From Actinokineospora alba (lineage in GTDB: Bacteria; Actinomycetota; Actinomycetes; Mycobacteriales; Pseudonocardiaceae): a DNA stretch of 64,000 nt. Positions 9,724-16,622 of the stretch are shown here, one piece after another; positions within the stretch are counted from its first letter, which is position 1; each line of letters begins with the position of its first letter. The stretch is taken from assembly GCF_004362515.1 (NCBI RefSeq), contig NZ_SNXU01000001.1, positions 6,448,001 through 6,512,000 on the forward strand, in the 5' to 3' direction. Made by a program: the position numbers and the translations under genes. Under the pieces are notes generated by a model. The model was given only the letters and a program-made list of their open reading frames with translations, was not told the DNA's origin and did not search any database.

Positions 9724-10305
9724 TCAAGCGGACGGGTCGGTCAGACCCGCGGCCCAGGCACGGACCGCGGTGAGCTGGTCGGGCCGCAGCCCGTGTCTCG
9801 GATCGACGTGACACAGCAGCGTCTGTGTCGACGCCCGGGCCTGGTCGAACGCCGCCCGCGCCGGGCCGAACGTGTCGTGGCCGACGAGTTCGTCGTCCAG
9901 CCAGGCCAGTGGCCTGCCCGCGGCGTAATCCGCGACCGCGGGCCACTTCCAGCCGCCGTCGGCCCGCCAGCCGTGGCCGACCCGCAGATCCCGTTCCGGG
10001 AACTCGATGACCGGCAGCTCCGGCAGGCCGATCGTCCGCCCGATGTACGTGTTGGCCTCGTGCGTCCACGTCGTGGCCCACACCAGCTCCAGGCCCGTGT
10101 CCGCGGCGACCCGCAGCAGCAGTTCGCCGTGGTCGGGCCGCAGCCAGACCCGCATGCCCCGGTGTCGGCGGGCCGCCGGTCCGGTGTGCCAGCCGCCATT
10201 CGGGGTCAGGCGGAACGTCTCGTACCCCGGTGGCCGCCGAGTCGGCTTGGCCGCGAAGGGGTTCAGCGGTCCGTCCACGTCGATCAGCAGCAGTCCACGG
10301 GACAT
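9724..10305 (-). CDS. HAD-like hydrolase domain protein
   Basis: A 193-residue protein beginning MSRGLLLIDVDGPLNPF. This gives the HAD motif I (DxDGxL) in which the first Asp would be the nucleophile. A WATTW segment near residue 75 matches HAD motif II (Thr), and LAWLDDE near residue 135 could supply the acidic motif IV. Homologues in actinomycetes are annotated only as HAD-domain or hypothetical proteins, so the substrate is unknown. The ATG at 10305 follows a GGGAGGG box. It lies just upstream of the tRNA array on the same strand. Confidence 0.7.
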   Translation of the reverse strand: MSRGLLLIDVDGPLNPFAAKPTRRPPGYETFRLTPNGGWHTGPAARRHRGMRVWLRPDHGELLLRVAADTGLELVWATTWTHEANTYIGRTIGLPELPVIEFPERDLRVGHGWRADGGWKWPAVADYAAGRPLAWLDDELVGHDTFGPARAAFDQARASTQTLLCHVDPRHGLRPDQLTAVRAWAAGLTDPSA

Positions 10306-10413
10306 CGGTCCGCCCTCCCTTCTCCTGGATGGTAAATAGCTAAAAATTGCCCGAAGGTATGCACACACCTCATTAATTCGCCGCCACACATAATGGGTGT
10401 GCGAAATAAAGAA

Positions 10414-10442
10414 AGCCGCCTACCGGTTTCCCGATGGCGGCT
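10414..10442 (-). terminator. rho-independent terminator
   Basis: On the minus strand, AGCCGCC (10442-10436) pairs with GGCGGCT (10420-10414) around a smaller inner stem. A U-rich tail (TTTCTTTATTT) follows. It lies 22 bp after the stop of the small reading frame at 10464-10580. The remaining sequence down to the HAD gene is AT-richer and shows no gene. Confidence 0.75.
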
Positions 10443-10463
10443 CCCTGAGCATGACGCTTCACG

Positions 10464-10580
10464 TCATGGTGGGGAGCCTGAGCTGCCAAGTTGCTGCTCA
10501 AGCAGCGGCAGGGCCAGTACGGGAAGCGGGCAAGCGGCAGCGACGCCGTAGCGCCGTCCTCGCATCCGAATGCTCGCCAT
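10464..10580 (-). CDS. possible 38-residue peptide with its own promoter and terminator
   Basis: A short frame, too small for ordinary gene calling, begins with ATG at 10580 and ends with TGA at 10464. A GAGGGAG box (10587-10593) lies six bases upstream. A promoter-like pair TTGACG (10634-10639) and CATGAT (10610-10615) with an 18-bp spacer precedes it, and a rho-independent terminator follows. The peptide has an arginine-rich start (MASIRMRGRRYG), a hydrophobic middle (PLPVLALPLL) and a Ser/Gly/Pro tail. It has no recognised family and could be a leader, a small membrane peptide, or chance. Confidence 0.45.
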   Translation of the reverse strand: MASIRMRGRRYGVAAACPLPVLALPLLEQQLGSSGSPP

Positions 10581-10668
10581 CACAAACTCCCTCGTCGTTG
10601 TCCTTCGCAATCATGGACCAGTCCGACGTCGGGCGTCAATCATTTAATTCGGTTTCCGCGAATTGTCG

Positions 10669-11769
10669 TCAGCCGCGTGTGCGGCGAACCGCTCCGGCGC
10701 CGCCGGCGAGAATGAGCACGAGCACCGCCAAGCCCCAGCGGCGCTTCTCCTCGGTCCGGTCGAGCGCGTTCTCGGCCCGCGGGACCGTCGTGGCCGTCTT
10801 GTACCGCTTGCGACTGGGGGCCGGGTTCGTGGGCGGCGCCATCACCGGCGCGCTGCTCGCTGGTGGGGCCGGAACCGTTGGGGTCGCAGGGATCGCGGCC
10901 GTGGGGGTCGACCGGGGCGCGGGCCTGGGTGGCACAGCGGGGGCGGGCGGCACGGGCACCGCCCCGGGGCGCAGGCAGCCCGCCGCGTCGGTGTGGTCCA
11001 TCGACGTCGGGCTGACGATCGTCTCCACTGACGACGGTGACCGCAGGGAGACCCGGAACCACGTGCTGCGTCCACGCACATGCTCGCCCAGGACGTAGAG
11101 CATCCCGTCCGGTCCGGTGACCGCCGCGCCGTAGCCTCGCCCGCCGCCGAGGTTCGCGGACTCGATCTCGCGGACCTCGCCGTCGGCCGGGTTGATGGTG
11201 ACGAGCCTGCCCTGCGTGGCCACGCCGTGCAGCAGACCGTCCGGCCCCAGGTCGAAATCGTCGACGGTCTGCGCCAGCCCCGGCGAACGCAGCGACACCG
11301 TTGACACGACAGTGAGATACGTGCGGCTCGCGGGGTCCACATCGACCACCGAGAGCGTCAGGCCGGACCGCAGGTACCACCGGGTTCCGGACACCGCGCC
11401 CGCGGTCGCGCCGAGTGCCTGCCCGGGCGAGCGCAGCGGACCGCGGTCGGTGATCTTCCCGTCCCGGCCGATGGTGACCACATGGCCACCACCGGACAGC
11501 GCGCCGGACCGGCCGTGGGAAGCCAATCCGTAGGCGACGTCCTGCTTTGCCGCGTAGCCGATCGCGTTGACCCGGAAACCGAGGTCGGCGACCGGGGTGA
11601 CCCGACCGGACGGCAACTCCACCCTCGCCAGCGCCGAGAGCCCACCGCCCGCGCCCTGGACCTGCAGCGCCACGCACACCGCGGGCGCCGCCGCCGCGGC
11701 GGGACCGGAGGACACGGCGACCACCGCGAACCCGATCACGGGCGCCAAGGCCCACCGCGCCCGGCTCAT
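10669..11769 (-). CDS. secreted/anchored DUF6923-like repeat protein
   Basis: A 366-residue exported protein. It has a signal peptide (WALAPVIGFAVVAVSS, then an Ala-rich cleavage region), then roughly 240 residues of propeller-like repeats (NAIGYAAKQDVAYGLAS, DDFDLGPDGLLHGVA, GPDGMLYVLGEHV). A Pro/Ala-rich stalk follows, with a C-terminal membrane helix (WGLAVLVLILAGGAGAV) and an Arg-rich tail. The tail resembles a sortase signal but no LPXTG is present, so it is more likely a simple membrane anchor. The ATG at 11769 overlaps the preceding gene's stop (ATGA). Function is unknown. Confidence 0.65.
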   Translation of the reverse strand: MSRARWALAPVIGFAVVAVSSGPAAAAAPAVCVALQVQGAGGGLSALARVELPSGRVTPVADLGFRVNAIGYAAKQDVAYGLASHGRSGALSGGGHVVTIGRDGKITDRGPLRSPGQALGATAGAVSGTRWYLRSGLTLSVVDVDPASRTYLTVVSTVSLRSPGLAQTVDDFDLGPDGLLHGVATQGRLVTINPADGEVREIESANLGGGRGYGAAVTGPDGMLYVLGEHVRGRSTWFRVSLRSPSSVETIVSPTSMDHTDAAGCLRPGAVPVPPAPAVPPRPAPRSTPTAAIPATPTVPAPPASSAPVMAPPTNPAPSRKRYKTATTVPRAENALDRTEEKRRWGLAVLVLILAGGAGAVRRTRG

Positions 11770-12527
11770 CGCAGCCGGACCTGGGCCGCCTCGAACGCGT
11801 CCGGCCCCACCTGGGCGCCGCCCATGTACGGGTTCTGCAGCTGCTGGGTGGCGAAGAGCAGCAGCGCCAGGGTGCCCGCGAGGATCGACACGATGATGAT
11901 GTGGGTGACCGGCCGCGGCCCGCCGAAGAGCATCGGCAGCGCCACCGACAGGAGGCTCCCGACGATCAGCGCGAACCAGATGACGCCGCTGACGCCCTCG
12001 CCCGCCGCCGTGTCGAGACGGGCCTGCCGGGCCTGGTAGACCTCCCACAGCTGGTTCGCCGCCTCCGCCTTGCGGCCGTGCTGCCACTCGTCGGACACCG
12101 TCGCGTCGGCCACCGACCGGCGCAACTGGTCGAGCGTCGCCCATCCCGGGCCGGCGATGTCCTCGCCCGCGCGCATTTTCGGCCACTCCTGCTCGGCCAC
12201 CGCGACGGCGTAGGACCGGGACAGGTCATGAACCTGGGTTCGCGCGGGCTCCGGCAGCGAGTCGGCGGCCCACGACGCGGCCACCAGGCTCTCGGCCTCG
12301 CGGGAGGCGCCCTCCTCGGCGGCGCCCACGCCGTCGAACAGCGAGATCAGCACGAACGCGAGCAACACCGCGTGCAGGCCGCCGACGATGGTGAAGACCT
12401 GGCCCGCGGCCTCATTGTTTTCCACGATCCCGTCGGTCTCGCCGATGTGCCGGATCAGGTACGCCACCAGTGCCGAGACCGCGGCGGCGCCCACGACCCA
12501 CAGAACTCCGGCCAGGTAGATGTTCAC
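11766..12527 (-). CDS. DUF4239 (bestrophin-like) membrane protein
   Basis: A 253-residue integral membrane protein with four predicted helices. One is N-terminal (LAGVLWVVGAAAVSALVAYL), a second lies near residue 45, and two are near residues 180-225. A long soluble region, with REAESLVAASWAADSLPEP, lies between the pairs. The pattern is that of the DUF4239 family, distantly related to bestrophin channels and common in actinomycetes. Its role is unestablished. It is coupled by ATGA overlap to the anchored repeat protein, so the two products probably act together at the envelope. Confidence 0.75.
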   Translation of the reverse strand: MNIYLAGVLWVVGAAAVSALVAYLIRHIGETDGIVENNEAAGQVFTIVGGLHAVLLAFVLISLFDGVGAAEEGASREAESLVAASWAADSLPEPARTQVHDLSRSYAVAVAEQEWPKMRAGEDIAGPGWATLDQLRRSVADATVSDEWQHGRKAEAANQLWEVYQARQARLDTAAGEGVSGVIWFALIVGSLLSVALPMLFGGPRPVTHIIIVSILAGTLALLLFATQQLQNPYMGGAQVGPDAFEAAQVRLR

Positions 12528-12610
12528 CGCTGGTCTCCCCCACGTCCGTCCGGCCGACCAGGACGGACTCGGCCCGCGGCTGCGGCGATCTTGTCACCGC
12601 CCGATCGCCA

Positions 12611-13663
12611 CTACGGAGCAGGGTCGGGATTCGACCAGAACTGGTTGATCATCGCGCGCACGACAAGGACGAACGGGACGGCGAACAGGGCCCCGACGAT
12701 CCCGGCCAGCACGACACCGACCGCGATCGAGACCACCACCAGCAGCGGGTGCAGCCGCACCATTCGCCCAAGCAGGAATGGTTGCAGCACTTCACCTTCC
12801 AGCGTCTGCACGAGCACGCTGAGGCCCAGGACCAGCAACGCCGTGACGGGCCCGCCGGACACCAGACCCACCAGCACCGCCACGAACCCAGCCACGAACG
12901 CGCCGACGTAGGGCACGAACGCGGCGAGGAAGACCAGTGACGCCAACGGAATCACCATCGGCACACCGATGATCGCCAGCCCGGCGCCGATCACCACGGC
13001 GTCGACCACGGCCACCGCGACGGTCGCGCGGGAATACGCCCCCAGTGAGGCGAACCCCGTCCTCCCACCGCGATCGATGCGGGTGCGGACCGACTCGGGC
13101 AGCGGGGCGAGCAACCGGACCCAGATCCGGTCTCCTTCGTAGAGCAGGAAGAACAACACGAACACGGCGAGAACCAAGCCCGCGAGGAAGGAACCCACGG
13201 CGGCGGCCGTCGCTGTAGCTCCGCCGACGATCCGCTCGCCCTGATCGCCCAGGAAGGCGACCAGGTTGTCCACCGCCGCGCCGACTTGCGGCTCACTCAG
13301 GCCCAGTGGGCCATGCACGAGCCAGTCCCGCACGGTGCCGACGCCGTCCCGCAGCGCGTCGACGAGTTCGCCGCCGCCGCGCACCAGCGCGTCGACGGTG
13401 ACCACCAGCAGGACACCCAGGACAGCGAGGGGGCCGATGACCAGGAGGGCGGCCGCGAGCGCCCTCGGCCAACCGCGCCCGACCAGCCATCGGGCAGCGG
13501 GGCGGAGGGCGGCGGCGATCAGCACGGACACGGCCAGCGGGACCAGGACGGGGGCCAAGGCGCCCGCTATGCGCCAGATGAGGTAGGCGACGGCGGCCCA
13601 GATGAGGATGGCCGCGCCCGCCCAGGCCCATCGCTTTGTCGTCGGTTCGCCTGCAGTGGGCAT
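12611..13663 (-). CDS. AI-2E family transporter (permease)
   Basis: A 350-residue polytopic membrane protein with about eight hydrophobic segments. It has the pattern of the AI-2E/PerM family, including LVLAVFVLFFLLYEGDRIW and a C-terminal VGALFAVPFVLVVRAMI. Family members export small molecules or act as ion antiporters; autoinducer-2 export is proven for few, so no substrate is claimed. The ATG at 13663 is chosen because the hydrophobic pattern starts soon after it, and sequence upstream looks unconserved. It lies 72 bp downstream of the HtrA-like gene on the same strand. Confidence 0.85.
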   Translation of the reverse strand: MPTAGEPTTKRWAWAGAAILIWAAVAYLIWRIAGALAPVLVPLAVSVLIAAALRPAARWLVGRGWPRALAAALLVIGPLAVLGVLLVVTVDALVRGGGELVDALRDGVGTVRDWLVHGPLGLSEPQVGAAVDNLVAFLGDQGERIVGGATATAAAVGSFLAGLVLAVFVLFFLLYEGDRIWVRLLAPLPESVRTRIDRGGRTGFASLGAYSRATVAVAVVDAVVIGAGLAIIGVPMVIPLASLVFLAAFVPYVGAFVAGFVAVLVGLVSGGPVTALLVLGLSVLVQTLEGEVLQPFLLGRMVRLHPLLVVVSIAVGVVLAGIVGALFAVPFVLVVRAMINQFWSNPDPAP

Positions 13664-13734
13664 GGTCCAACGGTATCGGCGTTGGGGGATCCCAGCAGCC
13701 TCAACACCTCGGGCTCTATGGTGACCGAGCACCA

Positions 13735-14739
13735 TCACTGAGCGGAAAGCTCGCTCGGCACGGCGTAGACGTCGACCATGGCGCCGTTGCGCAGGACGGT
13801 GACGGGCAGGTCCCGGTCGATCGCCTCGGCGAACAGCTTGCGCTGGATTCCTTGTGCGTCATGGATTTCGGTGCGGCCGACGGTCAGGATCAGGTCTCCC
13901 GCACGCAGACCCGAGCGGTGCGCGGGTCCGCCGGGGACGACCTCCACCACCCGCAGACCCGCCCGCTGACCGGTGCGCTCGGCGACGTCGTCGGGCAGCG
14001 GCGCGGGGACGCCCACGACCCCCAGGTACGCGCGGCGAACCCGGCCCTCGGTCAGGAGGGTGTCGATGATCCGCAGCGTGGTCGAGTTCACCGGCACCGC
14101 CAACCCGAGCCCGAAACCCGCCACCGCGGTGTTGATGCCGACCACCCGGCCCGCCGAGTCGGCCAGGGCGCCGCCGGAGTTGCCGGGGTTGAGGGCCGCG
14201 TCGGTCTGGATCACGTTCTCGATGACCCGACCCGCCCGGCCCTGCCGCACCGGCAGCGCGCGGCCCAGGGCGCTCACCACGCCCGCGGTGACCGACCCGG
14301 CCAGCCCGAGCGGGTTCCCCACGGCCACCACGAGTTGCCCGACCACGAGCTTGTCGGCGTCGCCGAACACGGCCGAGGGCGGCGAGTCGCCGTGGATCCG
14401 CAGCACCGCCAGGTCCGACAGGGCGTCGCGGCCGACCACGTCGAAGGGGGTCTCGGCGCCGTCGGAGAACGTGGCCGTGCCCGAGCCCGCGGACCCGACG
14501 ACGTGCGCGTTGGTGATCAGGTGCGACTGCTCGTCGAACACCACGGCAGAGCCGCCGCCTTGCCCGAGCCGGACCGCAGCCACCTGGGGTGTCACCGCCG
14601 CGGCGACGGCGCTGACGGTGCGTGAGTACGCGTCGAGGGCTTCGGCCTCGGTGGGCGCGCGTGGTTCAAGGTCTTCGGACACGTCGACCACCGCCTCGCC
14701 CGTGATTACACCGTCGCACTCCAGTGTGCGCTGTGACAT
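13735..14739 (-). CDS. HtrA-like trypsin-fold protease with PDZ domain, no export signal
   Basis: A 334-residue S1C-type serine protease. The catalytic triad is visible: His in LITNAHVVG, Asp in DALSDLAVLRIHG and Ser in NPGNSGGAL. A PDZ domain covers about residues 230-325 (RAYLGVVGVPAPLP, RSGLRAGDLILTVG). Most actinobacterial HtrA proteins have a signal or membrane anchor before the protease domain. Here the first 50 residues are acidic and hydrophilic (VVDVSEDLEPRAPTEAEAL), so a cytoplasmic location is predicted. Confidence 0.88.
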   Translation of the reverse strand: MSQRTLECDGVITGEAVVDVSEDLEPRAPTEAEALDAYSRTVSAVAAAVTPQVAAVRLGQGGGSAVVFDEQSHLITNAHVVGSAGSGTATFSDGAETPFDVVGRDALSDLAVLRIHGDSPPSAVFGDADKLVVGQLVVAVGNPLGLAGSVTAGVVSALGRALPVRQGRAGRVIENVIQTDAALNPGNSGGALADSAGRVVGINTAVAGFGLGLAVPVNSTTLRIIDTLLTEGRVRRAYLGVVGVPAPLPDDVAERTGQRAGLRVVEVVPGGPAHRSGLRAGDLILTVGRTEIHDAQGIQRKLFAEAIDRDLPVTVLRNGAMVDVYAVPSELSAQ

Positions 14740-14858
14740 GGCGCCTGGTGGCGCGGCGGGCGAGCGGGCGGAGCTGCCACGTGTGGACAGAGCGAGGACT
14801 CGGGGCGATCATTCGGGGAAGGGCGGTCGGGGACCTCAGGCACCCTCCAGGAGGAATC

Positions 14859-15284
14859 GTGAGTTTCTCGGTACTGGCAGACCTCAACTGGCTCGCGGTG
14901 ATCGTGTCCACGATCGCGTTCTTCGCCCTTGGTGGGCTCTGGTACTCGAATCTGCTGTTCGGCAAGATCTGGAGCCGCGCCGTCGGCTGGGAGATGGACG
15001 GCGACGAGAAGCCGCCGGTCACGATCTACCTGATGCCGCTGCTCACCTGCTTCGTCACCAGCATCGCGGTCGCCATGCTGGCCGCGGCGACCGGCACCGA
15101 CACCTTCGGCGAGGCGATCGCGCTCGGCGTCGTCACCGGGCTGGGTCTGGCCGCCATGGCGCTGTTGGTCACCGGGTTCTTCGACCCGAAGAAGCCGCAG
15201 CCGATGGCATGGGTGGCCATCACCGCCGGATACCACCTGGTCGGCATCCTCGTGGTGTCGGTGATCGTCGCCCTGTGGCAGTAA
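14859..15284 (+). CDS. DUF1761 membrane protein
   Basis: A 141-residue protein with four hydrophobic helices. The first begins LNWLAVIVSTIAFFALGGLW, followed by YSNLLFGKIWSR, which is characteristic of DUF1761. The GTG at 14859 follows an AGGAGGAA box. Longer in-frame readings upstream overlap the divergent promoter region and lack conservation. Function is unknown. It ends three bases from the convergent conservon operon. Confidence 0.8.
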   Translation: MSFSVLADLNWLAVIVSTIAFFALGGLWYSNLLFGKIWSRAVGWEMDGDEKPPVTIYLMPLLTCFVTSIAVAMLAAATGTDTFGEAIALGVVTGLGLAAMALLVTGFFDPKKPQPMAWVAITAGYHLVGILVVSVIVALWQ

Positions 15285-15287
15285 AAG

Positions 15288-15848
15288 TCAGCGGGTGATC
15301 GCGGGCACCGATCGCGCCGCGGCCATGAGGGACTCCACCAGGGCGATCAGCAGCTGCTTGGTGGATTCCCGCCGCGACGCGTCGCAGAGGCGGACCGGGA
15401 CGTCGGGGCCCAGGCCGAGGGCGGCGCGCACCTCGTCCACCTCGGGCAGCCTGGTTCCCTCGGGGCAGTCGACGCCGACCACGAACGGGATCGCGCGGCC
15501 GCGGAAGAAGTCGACGGCGGCCGCGGACTCCTCGAGGGCGCGGGCGTCGGCCAGCACGATGGCGCCGAGTGCGCCCGTGGAGAGTTCGTCCCACAGGAAC
15601 CAGGACCGGTCCTCGGTGGACGTGCCGAACAGGTAGAGCATCAGGTCCGGGCTGATCGTGATGCGGCCCAGGTCGACCCCGACCGAGGCCAGGTCGGCCA
15701 CGCCCGCGACGACGAAGAACTCCTCGACGTGCAGCAGGGGGATCTCGCTGACGGCGTCGACCAGCGCGGGCGTGTCGGTGCCCACCCCGCCCGCCACCAG
15801 CACCTTCACCGCGGTGGCGGTCTTCGGTTCAGAGCCTGCGGATTCCAT
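15288..15848 (-). CDS. cvnD: conservon small GTPase-like protein (CvnD) with degenerate P-loop
   Basis: A 186-residue protein with the overall CvnD/MglA-like fold. Segments match the family (VKVLVAGGVG, VDAVSEIPLLHVEE, LGRITISPDLMLYLFG, then WFLWDEL). In functional members the P-loop reads GGFGVGKTT, but here it is GGVGTDTPA, with no lysine or Ser/Thr pair. The G3 region (GTPGQ in relatives) is GTSTE. Tight GTP binding is therefore doubtful and it may be a signalling scaffold. It overlaps cvnC by 20 bp and ends the cvnA-D operon. Confidence 0.8.
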   Translation of the reverse strand: MESAGSEPKTATAVKVLVAGGVGTDTPALVDAVSEIPLLHVEEFFVVAGVADLASVGVDLGRITISPDLMLYLFGTSTEDRSWFLWDELSTGALGAIVLADARALEESAAAVDFFRGRAIPFVVGVDCPEGTRLPEVDEVRAALGLGPDVPVRLCDASRRESTKQLLIALVESLMAAARSVPAITR

Positions 15849-16197
15849 CCAGCACCTTCTGCATCATCTCGAGGTCCGGCTCGACCGCGGTCTGGCGCGA
15901 CCGCACCATCAGGCAGTTCCGCTCGATCAGGTCGCTGATCAGCACCTTCACCACGCCGAGCGCGAGCCCGACCTTCGCCGCGACCTCGGCGACCGACTGC
16001 TGCTCCACGCACACCGCGAGCACACTGTCGTGCTCTGGCCCCAACTGTTGCGCCTGAAGCCCGGTCGCGGCAACCAAAGTGATCAAGTCGAGTTGCGTGC
16101 CCGACGTTTTGGTCCGGCCGCGGGTGACCGCGTACGCGCGGACCAGCGGGCCCGCGTCCTCATCGAACCAGGCCTCGTCGTCGTCGTTGTCGATCAT
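15829..16197 (-). CDS. cvnC: conservon DUF742 protein (CvnC)
   Basis: A 122-residue DUF742 protein, the third member of the conservon. It starts MIDNDDDEAWFDEDAGPLVR, leading into the family's RPY-like VRAYAVTRGRT. The C-terminal half has a winged-helix pattern (SVAEVAAKVGLALGVVKVLI). In other conservons CvnC associates with the roadblock protein and the GTPase at the membrane kinase. The ATG at 16197 overlaps the cvnB stop (ATGA), which fixes the start. Confidence 0.85.
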   Translation of the reverse strand: MIDNDDDEAWFDEDAGPLVRAYAVTRGRTKTSGTQLDLITLVAATGLQAQQLGPEHDSVLAVCVEQQSVAEVAAKVGLALGVVKVLISDLIERNCLMVRSRQTAVEPDLEMMQKVLDGIRRL

Positions 16198-16622
16198 GAC
16201 ACCGACGGCGCCGCCGGCCCTGCGACCGCGGACCGCGGCGCGGAGGTGAGGTAACCCCCGACTCTTGTCACCATGCGGTTGACCTCGTAGGCGATGATCC
16301 CCAGGTCCGAGTCCTGCGCGGCGAGCACGGCGATGCACGCGCCGGTCCCGGCCGCGGTGACCATCATGAAGGCGTGCTGCATCTCCACCACGGTCTGGTA
16401 GACGTCACCGCCGCCGAAGTGCCGTCCGGCCCCGGTCGCGAGGCTCTGGAACGCCGAGGCGACCGCGGCGAGGTGCTCGGCGTCGGCCTGCGCGAGGCTT
16501 CTGGACTTCCCGATCATGAGCCCGTCGGCCGACAGCAGCACCGCTCTTTCGACGTCGCCGACGCGCTGCACCAAGTCGTCGAGCAGCCAGTCCAGGTTCT
16601 TGTTCGTCGACATGCCCGTCAT
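16194..16622 (-). CDS. cvnB: conservon roadblock/LC7 protein (CvnB)
   Basis: A 142-residue roadblock/LC7-domain protein. The domain spans about residues 8-105 (NLDWLLDDLVQRVGDVERAV, LLSADGLMIGKS, HLAAVASAFQSLA). Such proteins act as regulators of small GTPases and, in conservons, form a G-protein-like complex with CvnA, CvnC and CvnD. Start and stop overlap neighbours by four bases on both sides. Coupling to a GTPase that looks inactive raises the question of whether CvnB still serves as an exchange or scaffold factor here. Confidence 0.87.
   Translation of the reverse strand: MTGMSTNKNLDWLLDDLVQRVGDVERAVLLSADGLMIGKSRSLAQADAEHLAAVASAFQSLATGAGRHFGGGDVYQTVVEMQHAFMMVTAAGTGACIAVLAAQDSDLGIIAYEVNRMVTRVGGYLTSAPRSAVAGPAAPSVS

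Noticed and set aside
11600..12180. Long Arg/Gly-rich open frames on both strands, here and across the window
   Set aside because: They are shadows of real genes in high-GC DNA, with no ribosome-binding sites or domain content.
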